DNA from: Salegentibacter sp.
GTDB lineage: Bacteria; Bacteroidota; Bacteroidia; Flavobacteriales; Flavobacteriaceae
NCBI GenBank assembly: GCA_017795085.1
Contig: CP051246.1
Span: 2,854,514-2,918,513, forward strand
DNA: 64,000 nucleotides
Reading direction: 5' to 3'
A program made the position numbers and the translations under genes. Positions 27,385-37,100 of this stretch are shown piece by piece. A model generated the notes under the pieces. It ran no database searches. It was given only the letters and a program-made list of their open reading frames with translations, and had not been told where the DNA came from. Every line of letters starts with the position of its first letter. Position 1 is the stretch's first letter.

Positions 27385-27414
27385 CATTAAAATGTGTACG
27401 TACACATTTTAATG
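27385..27414. promoter_or_regulatory. Perfect 30-bp palindromic operator upstream of susC (1)
   Basis: Each half is CATTAAAATGTGTAC followed by GTACACATTTTAATG, with no mismatch over 30 bases. It ends 23 bases before the susC start. The inner 14 bases recur upstream of susC (2) at 37420-37433, and 16 bases recur within uxaC at 14361-14376. The symmetry indicates a dimeric repressor or activator, of GntR or LacI type by shape. The protein is not identified. Confidence 0.7.
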
Positions 27415-27428
27415 ATAAAAAATAAATA

Positions 27429-27438
27429 AAAACGTTTT
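27429..27438. promoter_or_regulatory. AAAACGTTTT palindrome upstream of susC (1)
   Basis: This perfect 10-bp palindrome centred on CG is 67-76 bases before the susC start and 15 bases from the 30-bp palindrome. The same pairing of the two motif types occurs upstream of susC (2), which supports a function. Confidence 0.5.
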
Positions 27439-27612
27439 AGTAATGAATTGGGGTGCAATATATAAAACTAATTAAGTTTATTAAAACTTATTTCGCTAAA
27501 ATTAATAACGTACACATTTGAATTATATTTCAATAAAATACCCCCGAAACAGAGCCATCGAGGTATCAAAACAAAGTAAGCTGATCTGAGTGTATCTCTT
27601 TATATTCTTTCT

Positions 27613-27947
27613 CTATCGCTGATTTTTCATATATGTTTTGATCACTTTTTCATTTGAGTATTGACCTACTGTATTTGTATAGAAACCACTTGGCCAAAAA
27701 TTTATCACCTCCATAGTTTCATTTTTAATTCCGGGTATCTCTTGAATATTTACTCAGCTGTAATACTTTTAACATTGTTATCATTTTGGAAACTCAATAG
27801 TCCAGGACACTTTGACCTAAAACCATACATGCTTAGGCTCATTAGCCTATCTCATCGTTTATAACAGATTGATTCTCTATATTTCAAAGAAAAAACCAAA
27901 TGATACATCAACAATGGTTTATTATTATGCTTTTGAAAATATGCTCT
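27613..27947 (-). pseudogene. Remnant of an IS200/IS605-family tnpA transposase
   Basis: On the minus strand, about 27940-27855 reads P-L-L-M-Y-H-L-V-F-S-L-K-Y-R-E, the N-terminal strand of Y1 transposases. After stops and frame changes, 27738-27613 reads Y-P-E-L-K-M-K-L-W in one frame, then F-W-P-S-G-F-Y-T-N-T-V-G-Q-Y-S and E-K-V-I-K-T-Y-M-K-N-Q in the next, which is the usual C-terminus. Only about 110 codons remain, against about 140-150 in intact family members, and the part that should carry the His-hydrophobic-His metal motif is gone. It is inactive. It separates the GH43 gene from susC (1) and probably marks an old junction. Confidence 0.75.
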
Positions 27948-27955
27948 CCTATAAA

Positions 27956-28001
27956 TTGAAAATACACTTTTCCAAAGTGTTATGAAAAAGTGTATTTTCA
28001 A
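27956..28001 (-). terminator. Perfect 16-bp inverted repeat after the GH43 gene
   Basis: Bases 27956-27971 (TTGAAAATACACTTTT) are the exact complement of 27986-28001, with a 14-base loop. It lies 47-92 bases beyond the GH43 stop and directly 5' of the tnpA remnant. It could terminate the GH43 transcript, or be the structured leader that represses tnpA in IS200-type elements. Confidence 0.5.
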
Positions 28002-28047
28002 ACTTTTCAGCATTACTCCGAGGCAGAGCCTCGAGGAATTCTTTAGA

Positions 28048-29577
28048 TTAATTCGCCCTAAATACACCGATTTCTGCTAATCCGGGTTGATTCTGATTAC
28101 CATAACCTGAAACAGGAACTAATTTAAAATATCTAAATTCTCTTCTTTCATTAAGATCAATAAATTGTGTAAGGCTTCCTATATCATTTAATAAAAATTG
28201 CCCTAAACTTTCCCATGATTCATTATCATAGCTGATTAAAATTTCAACATCTTTGATTCTGCGATCATCCCCCTTTTGAGCAAAAGTAAAACCATCAATG
28301 CTATTTACCCCACCCATATCCACTGTTATCCAATGATTTGGATAATTAGTAGGATCTGTTGAATACCGTGTAATCCAATAAGTAGAAATATCATTATCAA
28401 TTAATCGTTCCGCCAATCTAGAGTTATTTGTTTCTTCAGAACTAAAATCAGCAATTGACCAATCATCCTTGAGATAAATCCATCTTAAGGTTTCACCGGC
28501 AGGTTTTTTTAATGACACATCTGTACTTATAGGCTCTCCGAATTCAGGAATTCCGTCCTGGTTAAAGCTAAAACGTTGAATTCTAGGATTTCTTCCTCCC
28601 CCATCAGGGCCGGATCTAGCATGATAAATAATCCAATCTTCTTCACCATTAGGTGACTTGAAAAATCCGTTATGTCCAGGTCCATATGTATTACCCTCTG
28701 CATTCATCGAAAAAATTGGTTCTGATTTTTTACTCCAATGAGATGAATTTAGTGGGTCCCCATTTATTTGCAATGATAATAACCCCAAACAGTAATTATT
28801 TACCCAAAAACCACTTGCCGAATATACAACAAAAACCTGACCATCAGGGTTTAATAAAACTTGCGGTCCCTCATTTATAGGATTACCGAACTTCTCCCAA
28901 TCATAGATGGGAGAAGAAACAAGAACTTTCTCACTTGATATAGTCCATGGATTATCCATTTTCGCTATATATATATTTTGTGGAGGAGCTCCAGCATTTC
29001 CACCAGACCACAATGTATATAATTCCTCATTATAGTTAAAGACGGTACCATCTATAGCCCACTTATCTGACTGATCGGTAAGTTTACCCTTAAATTCCCA
29101 ATTTCCTTCTACTGGACTATCCGAGGAATTCTCAAGTACATACATTCGGTGATTCGCATTTTCTCCATTATCCGCAGCAAAATAAAAATACCATTTTTCA
29201 TTAATTCGATGTAATTCAGGAGCCCAAATATTCTGAGAATAAGGCATCCCACTGGGAGGATCCCAAACTTCATATCTGGTGGCTGAAGCTAATTCCGATG
29301 GATTTTTCGTTTTCAAAATAACCAATTTACTACCTTGAGTGTATGTGTAATAGTAAATGGAATCATGCTTAACTATCCAAGGATCAGGACCCCCTGGAAG
29401 AATAGGGTTTTCAAATGTACTCTGAAAACTTAATTCCGTAAAATCTACTTCTGGAACTTGACATTTTTCATTTTCGTTCCATTCCATAGATTTCTCACAA
29501 GAGAAAAAAAGAAGTACTACGAATAGTTTACAAAATTTACGTTCCAGAACTCTTAAATTATTTTTTCTTTCTTTCAT
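28048..29577 (-). CDS. GH43 family lipoprotein with C-terminal discoidin (F5/8 type C) domain
   Basis: The 509-residue protein has a lipoprotein signal ending F-F-S-C (Cys27) and a GH43 beta-propeller (about 55-355) with Asp65 in G-G-P-D-P-W, Asp176 in A-I-D-G-T and Glu236 in I-N-E-G-P. About residues 360-509 form a discoidin domain. The discoidin domain is very close in sequence to that of the neighbouring DUF4998 lipoprotein (shared T-Y-W-I-T-R-Y-S and Q-P-G-L-A-E), so both proteins probably hold the same glycan. GH43 catalysis would remove arabinofuranose or xylose. It lies 208 bases after the DUF4998 gene and may be the last gene of the susCD (2) operon. Confidence 0.92.
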   Translation of the reverse strand: MKERKNNLRVLERKFCKLFVVLLFFSCEKSMEWNENEKCQVPEVDFTELSFQSTFENPILPGGPDPWIVKHDSIYYYTYTQGSKLVILKTKNPSELASATRYEVWDPPSGMPYSQNIWAPELHRINEKWYFYFAADNGENANHRMYVLENSSDSPVEGNWEFKGKLTDQSDKWAIDGTVFNYNEELYTLWSGGNAGAPPQNIYIAKMDNPWTISSEKVLVSSPIYDWEKFGNPINEGPQVLLNPDGQVFVVYSASGFWVNNYCLGLLSLQINGDPLNSSHWSKKSEPIFSMNAEGNTYGPGHNGFFKSPNGEEDWIIYHARSGPDGGGRNPRIQRFSFNQDGIPEFGEPISTDVSLKKPAGETLRWIYLKDDWSIADFSSEETNNSRLAERLIDNDISTYWITRYSTDPTNYPNHWITVDMGGVNSIDGFTFAQKGDDRRIKDVEILISYDNESWESLGQFLLNDIGSLTQFIDLNERREFRYFKLVPVSGYGNQNQPGLAEIGVFRAN

Positions 29578-29628
29578 ATTAAACCTTATTTAAACCTCCT
29601 TATCATTCTTAAATATTCGTAATAGGCC

Positions 29629-29644
29629 ATAAACATATGTTTAT
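29629..29644. promoter_or_regulatory. 16-bp perfect palindrome upstream of GH43
   Basis: ATAAACATATGTTTAT is fully self-complementary and lies 52-67 bases before the GH43 start, in a 208-base gap. It does not resemble the other two palindrome families in the window. It may be a binding site for another regulator, or a chance palindrome in AT-rich DNA. Confidence 0.3.
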
Positions 29645-29785
29645 CACGAAGCGTCAGGATTGATGCAGGGACCTCTTATAGATTTCGTTGATTTTCAGAG
29701 TTAAGTAAAATATTAAAATCAACTTAGCACAGGTAAACCCAATATGACTTAAGTATTATAAGCAATAACAGAAACCAGATTATTT

Positions 29786-30940
29786 TTAATAAAAAAAGGC
29801 ACCTGCTTCTGCAAGTCCGGGTTGTTGTTTTGAATCATGCCCAGCTGTTGGAACAATTTTAAAATATCTAAGAGATTTTTGTTCATCAAGTTCAATATAC
29901 TGATATTCGAGACCTATATCCTCCAACCCAAATAATCCAAGGTTTTCCCAGGTTTCATTATCCTCACTTATATGAAGTTCAAATTCCCGTATTTTTCGAT
30001 CACCATTTTTCTGAGCAAAATAGAACCCATCTACTTCTAATACTTCATTCATATCAATGGTAATATAGTGATCTGGATAATTAGTAGAATTATTGGAATA
30101 CCTGGTAATCCAATAGGTATTAACATCATCATCTATCAACCTGTTGGCCAATCGATTATTATTAGGTTCTTCAGAACTAAAATCTTCAATATTCCAATTT
30201 TCTTTTGGATATAGTTTTGGATCTGAGATAAGATAGTCTTCCGGATTAATATTCTGAGTGGCGGCATAGAACGTATCAATCGCTATACTTGTTGGTTTGA
30301 AGATAGTTTGAAAAGTGAAATTCGAATTTTCCTGAAAATTCTCTAAAACCGTCTGATCCAGTATTCCGGTAAACACTTCCTTGGTTTCTCCTTCCAAATT
30401 TTCATAAGAAACAATAGTCCCCAATAATGTGGAATCTATAGATTCCGGTATCCAATTTACCAGTAAATCATCCTCTTGCTTTCTTATATTATCTATGATT
30501 CTATTATTTAAATTAGATTCATAGTTGGCTCCGTAGACCCTACCAAAAACTTCGGATCTTACCGAATGATTCCCATCAGCATCCAAAGTACGTACTTGAA
30601 AAGTATAAGTCCCTTCCCCGATTTCAGGAATGAGTACTTCCTTATAATTAGCAATATCTTCCGGGATTATATCAGCTTCAAAATAACCGTTTTGTCCCCA
30701 GGAAATTTCCATTTTGGCCACTCTGGTATCGGTGCTTATTAAAGAACGTATTGCAGCTCGTTCCTTCCCGGGTTTAAAAACGATAGAATCAACCTTGCCC
30801 GGATACGCCTTTTCTGAGTTATCCAAATAATCACTATAGTGGTGATCTATAGGCGTACATCTGCTAAATAATACAATAGCTAATACGAATAATAAATATT
30901 GTAGTTCTATTTTTAATACTTTCATTTTATCTAAATTCAA
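29786..30940 (-). CDS. DUF4998 and discoidin-domain lipoprotein, probable surface glycan-binding protein
   Basis: The 384-residue lipoprotein has a signal ending F-S-R-C (Cys28), a DUF4998 region (about 30-235; Y-S-D-Y-L-D and P-G-K-V-D-S near its start), and a C-terminal discoidin domain (about 245-384). No catalytic motif is seen. Genes of this type sit after susCD in Bacteroidota loci and are thought to help capture glycan at the surface. It starts 4 bases after the DUF4959 gene stop. The discoidin domain is a close copy of that in the downstream GH43, suggesting domain duplication within the locus. Confidence 0.85.
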   Translation of the reverse strand: MNLDKMKVLKIELQYLLFVLAIVLFSRCTPIDHHYSDYLDNSEKAYPGKVDSIVFKPGKERAAIRSLISTDTRVAKMEISWGQNGYFEADIIPEDIANYKEVLIPEIGEGTYTFQVRTLDADGNHSVRSEVFGRVYGANYESNLNNRIIDNIRKQEDDLLVNWIPESIDSTLLGTIVSYENLEGETKEVFTGILDQTVLENFQENSNFTFQTIFKPTSIAIDTFYAATQNINPEDYLISDPKLYPKENWNIEDFSSEEPNNNRLANRLIDDDVNTYWITRYSNNSTNYPDHYITIDMNEVLEVDGFYFAQKNGDRKIREFELHISEDNETWENLGLFGLEDIGLEYQYIELDEQKSLRYFKIVPTAGHDSKQQPGLAEAGAFFY

Positions 30941-30944
30941 TTAA

Positions 30945-32147
30945 TTAGTCCACGGTGGTTCCAAAAAAAGTCAGCTCTCCTAAAGCTACATCTGAATTAC
31001 CTCCCCAGGTATCCAGTGTTTTCCATCTCCAGTATCGATAAGGTTCTTCCTGATTTTCTACTTCAAATTCTTCGCCTGCACGAGCATATTCTATATCGTC
31101 GGTAGTTTCCTCTCCCAGTGGTGACCCAGAAGGTTTTATAGAGGTAAAAGTTCCCACTAAATTCCAGGATTCCCAACTACCATCGGGATTTGGATTATTA
31201 GATCCCCATAATTCAAAAACCCTGGGATGATTAAATTGATATTCTTTACCCAGCCTGGAATACATTAAAAAACGGCTTAATTCTGCTTTTACCCCCATAT
31301 CAAAAGTAAAATATTGTGGAACTCCTGTCCCTGGTGCCGTATGAAAAACGGTAGTGCCAACCCTATCATTACCATCCCAAAGTACATCAGTAGATTTAAA
31401 ACCACGATGCGCTTCATAGGTATCCCCCGGTAGGTTATATTGCCTAAATAAAGACTTATCCATCATTTCTTCAAATACCGGAACAAATGTATTCACAATA
31501 GTATCTGAATGATTATTCCAGCGATCCGTTATAAAAACTCCGAATTCCCGTTCTTCAGAAGGGTAGCCACGAACATTAAAAGTTCCGTTTGGAAGTTTCG
31601 TATAAAAATCGTTTGCTGATGTCCATTGGTTTAAACTATCTTTAGCAAGTACATGAATTACCAATGGAGCTTCTGTTTCATTCTCAAAATTTAAACTAAT
31701 CCCCCCGAAAGTAGCTTTAAGACTACTTTCAGAAGCTATAGAATTCAAGGTTTTTATATAGGGTGGTGTTAAAGTAGTTATTTCTACCGGAGTGGGATCT
31801 GATTCTACTTCTCCTACAGCAACAGCTACTAAATTTATTGTATAATCACCTTCTAAGGCAAAACCATCTACTGTAACTGTGTTACTATATAGTGAGGTTT
31901 TTTTCTCTTTTAAATTTCCATCTGCAAGCTTATAAACTGCTTTTACATAGCGTAAATCCTCATTACTTGGCAATTCATAACTTATAATAGCCCCTCCTGC
32001 AATACCCTGCACTTCATAATTACTTATAGGATCTGGCTTCTTTCCACTTCTCGATGGAGCAGGTTCTAAATCATCACTACAAGCTAACAAGAAAAAAAAG
32101 ATGCTGCTATAGAAAGTCAGGTATAGTACTTTTTTAAAATTATTCAT
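30945..32147 (-). CDS. DUF4959/DUF5126/DUF5000 lipoprotein, probable surface glycan-binding protein
   Basis: From the ATG at 32147 the protein is 400 residues with a lipoprotein signal ending L-L-A-C. A start at 32174 would overlap the susD stop and place nine extra residues before the signal. The N-terminal fibronectin-like DUF4959 part (P-D-P-I-S-N-Y-E-V), the middle DUF5126 part (F-G-V-F-I-T-D-R-W) and the C-terminal DUF5000 discoidin-like part (W-R-W-K-T-L-D) are recognisable. It has no enzyme motif. The position directly after susD matches the family's usual place as the third gene of a susCD operon. Confidence 0.87.
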   Translation of the reverse strand: MNNFKKVLYLTFYSSIFFFLLACSDDLEPAPSRSGKKPDPISNYEVQGIAGGAIISYELPSNEDLRYVKAVYKLADGNLKEKKTSLYSNTVTVDGFALEGDYTINLVAVAVGEVESDPTPVEITTLTPPYIKTLNSIASESSLKATFGGISLNFENETEAPLVIHVLAKDSLNQWTSANDFYTKLPNGTFNVRGYPSEEREFGVFITDRWNNHSDTIVNTFVPVFEEMMDKSLFRQYNLPGDTYEAHRGFKSTDVLWDGNDRVGTTVFHTAPGTGVPQYFTFDMGVKAELSRFLMYSRLGKEYQFNHPRVFELWGSNNPNPDGSWESWNLVGTFTSIKPSGSPLGEETTDDIEYARAGEEFEVENQEEPYRYWRWKTLDTWGGNSDVALGELTFFGTTVD

Positions 32148-32167
32148 ATTAGTATTTTTTTTATTCA

Positions 32168-34099
32168 TTACCATAAAGGAGATTGCAAAAGTTCATCGTT
32201 TCTACGCAATTCATTAAGACTTATAGGCCAAAAATAATCACGAAGTGTAAAGGTTCGAGAATATAATACTGTCCGGCGATAATACGTTTGAGAGCTAGAT
32301 TGTAATATATCCCAACCGTAGATAGGTGTATTGAGTTCAGATTGTGCTAATTTCCATCGTTTTAAATCCCAGAAACGTTGTGATTCGAATGCAAGTTCAA
32401 TCGTACGCTCCCTACGAATAATTTCTCGTAAGCCTTCTTTTGTATCCGGTTTATTGGGAAACCTGGAATAACTATCCCAAGATTCTCTTACCCCCTCAAG
32501 ACCACTCCGTTCACGAATTGCATCCAAGTATTGAAAAACCTCTTCTGAAGGTCCATCAACTTCATTTAAAGCTTCTGCATATAAAAGATATAAGTTTCCT
32601 AAACGCATTATAGTAAAAGGATAGGCATAAGGAGTGAACGAACCTTGATCTCCAATCACATTATAATAACTCACTAGTTTCTTTGGAGTATAGCCCGTCC
32701 CAGAATAACTAGTAGGAGAATTTGTAGCCGCAGTATTTCCCCCAGGACGATAATTTGTTGAATAAGAATTATTATCATCATTATTATCACTCATATAGTA
32801 ACGTCCTCCATCAAAAGAAAGTGACCCATAGAATCGGTCTTCCCTATCAAAATGCAGACCTACAGTAGTATAACCTGGGATCAGGTCATATTGATATTCT
32901 GATTCTCCTAAAGGTACATCACGAAGTTCAAATCGATTCTCATAATCCCAAGTTATGTCTTCATCTATAGGAACTCCATTATCCGAATAAAATTTCATTG
33001 CCATGTTTAGTGTGGGAGCCAAATATCCACCTGTAGAATTATTATCAATATGCTCCGGATCTATACTTCGAGGCATAAAAGCAATTCCTTGTTGCCCGAA
33101 AGCGGAACTCCGGTTATTAACCCAAATTGATTCCGGATTATTCTGGCGTTCAGTTACCGCCTGCCGTAAACTCATTTGATTTATAGTACTTTCCTGAGGA
33201 GTAGTTATCATATTAGACGGAGGGGTCCACCTGTATAAACTTTTTCCTACAGCTTCTGCAGCCATGATAGCCTCACGACAAGCCTCTACCGCTACTCCCC
33301 ATTTTTCACTGTCATAATTAGCATTAAATAATGCTGTTCCATTTGCATCTAAATAATTAGGATAATCACTATTGCCATTATATAATGGGCTAGCTGCAGT
33401 CACCATCATCTCTGCTTTCATAGCTTTAGCAACCACCTGGGTTACCCGTCCCGTTTCTGTTGTAGGCTGTCTAACACTTTCCATTAAAAATGGCATAGCT
33501 TCATCTATAGTATTAAATATATAAGCAAAAACATCATCTATTGGTTCACGTTCATAATTTACGTTTTCGGGATCTTCAAAAGTTTGTATGTTTTCATCTA
33601 TTATTGGGATGGGTCCATACATACGCAGCAGATAATAATGATAATAAGCTTTTAAAAATTTCACTTCGGCTGTCCACATATCTATTTCATCTTGAGTCAT
33701 ATCCTGTACATCATTTATATTTTCCAAAAAAATGTTGCATTCCCTTATTCCCCGCCAAAGTTTTAATCCGTGAGAATTCCCATCCCAATAATTAAGCAAT
33801 GGACTATTTGTATTTTGTCCCCCCATTGCAATGTACCATGCGGGCCAATCCGCTTGATTAAAATTAGTTGTTGAATTCAACCACATTTCATCCCCCGCTA
33901 ATAATGCCGGATTAGACTGAAGATCATAGCCTCTGGGAATCCAGCTGTAGCAAGTAAAAAGAAATTTTTCCGCAGAAGATCTCATTGAAAATGCCTGGTC
34001 CAGCTCTGCAATGTTATCGGGCACTATATCCATATAATCATCACAACCTATACACATGAACAGTTCAAGTATCAGTAATGTCTTTAATATTTTCTTCAT
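32168..34099 (-). CDS. SusD/RagB family outer-membrane glycan-binding lipoprotein (2)
   Basis: The 643-residue lipoprotein has a signal ending C-I-G-C (Cys19 likely lipidated). It shows SusD helices (F-L-K-A-Y-Y-H-Y-Y-L-L; L-L-Y-A-E-A-L-N-E) and a long ligand-binding insertion. It is larger than SusD (1) by about 90 residues, so the two pairs probably accept different glycans or fragment sizes. It lies 33 bases after susC (2). Confidence 0.95.
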   Translation of the reverse strand: MKKILKTLLILELFMCIGCDDYMDIVPDNIAELDQAFSMRSSAEKFLFTCYSWIPRGYDLQSNPALLAGDEMWLNSTTNFNQADWPAWYIAMGGQNTNSPLLNYWDGNSHGLKLWRGIRECNIFLENINDVQDMTQDEIDMWTAEVKFLKAYYHYYLLRMYGPIPIIDENIQTFEDPENVNYEREPIDDVFAYIFNTIDEAMPFLMESVRQPTTETGRVTQVVAKAMKAEMMVTAASPLYNGNSDYPNYLDANGTALFNANYDSEKWGVAVEACREAIMAAEAVGKSLYRWTPPSNMITTPQESTINQMSLRQAVTERQNNPESIWVNNRSSAFGQQGIAFMPRSIDPEHIDNNSTGGYLAPTLNMAMKFYSDNGVPIDEDITWDYENRFELRDVPLGESEYQYDLIPGYTTVGLHFDREDRFYGSLSFDGGRYYMSDNNDDNNSYSTNYRPGGNTAATNSPTSYSGTGYTPKKLVSYYNVIGDQGSFTPYAYPFTIMRLGNLYLLYAEALNEVDGPSEEVFQYLDAIRERSGLEGVRESWDSYSRFPNKPDTKEGLREIIRRERTIELAFESQRFWDLKRWKLAQSELNTPIYGWDILQSSSQTYYRRTVLYSRTFTLRDYFWPISLNELRRNDELLQSPLW

Positions 34100-34132
34100 T
34101 TTAAATAATTTTTAAAAAAATTGTTACCTTAA

Positions 34133-37100
34133 TTAAAGTGAAATAAGCACCCCTAAGTTGAACACTCTTTGTAACGGGTAACGCAAACCAGCTCCCCCCA
34201 TTTCAGGATCCCATAATTTAAATGCACTAATATTAAACAGGTTTGTACCACTTAAATAAAGCCTTAAACTATTTACATTAAATTTCTTTGTAAAATCTTC
34301 ATTTAATGTGTAAGCAATTTCAGCTTGTTTTAGTCTAAGGAAAGAACCATTCCTCATCCAGTGCGTACTGGTTTGTGTATTATTTTCCAAAGGATTTTGG
34401 CTTAGTCTTGGCCAAAGTGCATAAACATCTCTATTATCTTCAGACCAATGACTATCTGCCCAGGATTGCAATAAAGCATTGGGTGATCTTATATTTCCAA
34501 AAGGTGCTGCACCACTATTGTTAATATTACCTAGGGTTGGATTTATAAAAATTGAAGTACGAGCAGCCCCCGAAAAGAAGAAGGACATATCAAAGTTTTT
34601 ATAACCAGTGGTAAGTCCAAAACCATAATTAATTTCTGGAACAGTTGGGTAACCGATAGGCACCTGATCATTAGAGTCAATTACACCATCATCATTAATA
34701 TCTAAATATTTTATATCTCCACCTCTAACTTGCCCCGAAAAAGATTGCTCTGGGCTATTAGCTACTTCCTCATCATCAATAAAAAGTCTTTCTGCAATAT
34801 ATCCTCTACGCTGGTTAGCATTTAAACCTATACGACTTAAGTAATCATATTCATAATTAGGCTCTTCATAATAAATATATTCGCCTTTAGCAAAAGTAAA
34901 TGTCCCTCTTCCCTGAAACCAGAGATCTTTATTTATGCTATGATTGTATACCAGTTCACTATCAATTCCATAACTTTTATACTTTCCTATATTACCTAAC
35001 ACTTCAGCAGATAAGCCCATACTGGATGGTAATGCCGCTCTGGGTTGAACCACATCTTTTCTTATTTGTCTAAATATATCAGTTGTTAGGCTGAGTTTCC
35101 CTTCGAAAAGCCCTAGATCCATACCCAAATTGGTTTGCTCAGAAATTTCCCAACGAACAAACGGATTAGCATATCTATTTACAGAAACTCCATTTCTTTC
35201 ATAATTTTCCTGACCCGGAGATATTCCAAAATTAAAACGACGATTGTTATCATTTAGATTTACTTGTGATAAGTAAAAAAATCGAGTATTACTAATATTA
35301 TCATTGCCAACTAGCCCATGTGTTAACCTGAGCCTTAGATTACTAATTTCATTTTCCAGGTTTTTCATAAAAGGTTCATTTGTAACAGTCCAGGCTATTC
35401 CCGCCGAAGGAAAAAATCCCCAACGATGATTTTTCGCGAAGACCTCAGATCCATTATAACCAAATGTAAATTGAGCATGATACTTATCATCAAAGGCGTA
35501 GGTGAAATTCCCCGAGAGACTGACGTTTCTGTAAGGAAGCGTATTAATAACAGATCCGGAACCGTCTCTTGGTAAAGTTACCCTGTTTCTTAAGGTATTG
35601 ATGACCATCCCAGTAACTTTATGTTTTTCATCAAAGGTTCGGTCATAATTTAAGGCATTCTCCATATAAAATACAGATTCCTGCCCCCTTCCATTATCGC
35701 TGTAATCCAAATATTCTGTACCTCCCTGCGGATTAAGATTTAAATAAGAATAGGCGCCAGTAGAAGGATCTATAGAACCTGGCATATAATAAAATGGATT
35801 ATATTGCCTTCTATATTCCATATATGCACTTCTTGATGCATTTGCAAGACCTCTATAACTCAATCCTTCTAATAATCCGGACAAATCCTGCCTAAGCTCT
35901 ACCTGAACTTGCATTTTACTTTGTGACCATTCTGAATAACCACGAACAATCTCTGCGTAAGGGTTTAAATATAGATTACCGCTACCATCCTCATAATTCC
36001 CAAACAATGGATGGCTAATATATTCTTGTTGAGGGCCAGCCTCATAAACAGGTTGAAAAAGTGCTGGATTAGCCCGCAGTGCATTTCGAAAAGAAGAACT
36101 TCCCCCTTCTGGCGGACCACTATAATTACGAAAATTAGCAATAGTACGAACCATTAACTGGGTGGTTTTGGTAACGTTCACATTTATATTACTGCGAATA
36201 TTATGAACTTGAAAATCAACATTATTATTAAAATTATTAATTGGGTTAACTTTTATCAACCCATTGTCTTGAGTAAAGTTGCCGCTCACCAAATATGTTG
36301 CCACATCACCTCCTCCCGAAACACTTAAATTATAATTTTGTGTATGAGTATTAGGTTTGGTAACCTCATCAAGCCAATTTATAGCTGGGTATTTAATAGG
36401 ATCTTCACCTGCTGCTGTTAAGGCAATTTTTTCTTGAGTATATGGTGTTATTGCAAGAGGATCTCTAGTTAGTATCGCTTCATTATTCAATTTCATAAAG
36501 GTAACAGGATCAGCTATATCAGGCTGCTTAGTTGGTGCAGAAATACGCTGCTCTGCCCTGACAGAAACACGTGGACGTCCCTTTTTACCTAATTTTGTAG
36601 TCACAAGAATAACACCGTTGGCCCCTCTAGAACCATATACAGCAGATGCGGTTGCATCTCTTAATATAGAAAAACTAGCTATATTATCTACGGGAATCCG
36701 TGCAAGGTCATCAGTAGAAACTTCCATATTATCCACTAAAATTAAAGGCTTTTGATTAACTCCAAATGTACCTACGCCTCGGATAAAAAAATCTGCATTA
36801 TCCAGACCTGGTTCACCACTACGCTGAAATGATATAAGTCCTGCTACCCTACCCTGCATAGCACCAGTTAAGTTACTGACTGGTAAACGCAGATCTTCTG
36901 GACTTATCGAAGATACAGATCCAATCAGATCACTCTTTTTTTGTTTATTCCCAAAAGCAGTTATCACTACTTCTTCAAGAGAATCTGTATCTTCCTCCAT
37001 AGTGATATTAACCTCCTCTTCAGTTCCTATCTCCACCTCTTTGGCTATGTAACCAATAAAACTAAACACTAGTGTTTGCCCCGCTTCAACTTGTATATTA

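Larger units (their letters stand above)
27363..27540. promoter_or_regulatory. Regulated upstream region of susC (1)
   Basis: This AT-rich leader holds the 30-bp palindrome (27385-27414), an AAAACGTTTT site (27429-27438) and a half-site GTACACATTT at 27510-27519. On the minus strand a -7-like TATATTGC lies near 27459-27466, upstream of both full palindromes. Repressors bound there would sit between promoter and gene. The promoter placement is tentative. Confidence 0.4.
27541..28047. other. Region holding a transposase remnant
   Basis: This stretch between the GH43 stop and the susC leader has no intact gene. It contains the tnpA remnant and a perfect hairpin, listed separately. The sequences CCGAAACAGAGCCATCGAGG (27544-27563) and CCGAGGCAGAGCCTCGAGG (28018-28036) are near-identical direct copies flanking the remnant. 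The second forms a 6-bp stem (CGAGGC/GCCTCG). They may be ends of the old element. Confidence 0.45.

Noticed and set aside
27661..27864. 67-codon plus-strand ORF
   Set aside because: It is antisense to the tnpA remnant, which explains the open frame.
30585..30597. AAGTACGTACTT palindrome in the DUF4998 gene
   Set aside because: It shares GTACGTAC with the operator core but lacks the flanking TGT/ACA bases and lies deep in coding sequence.
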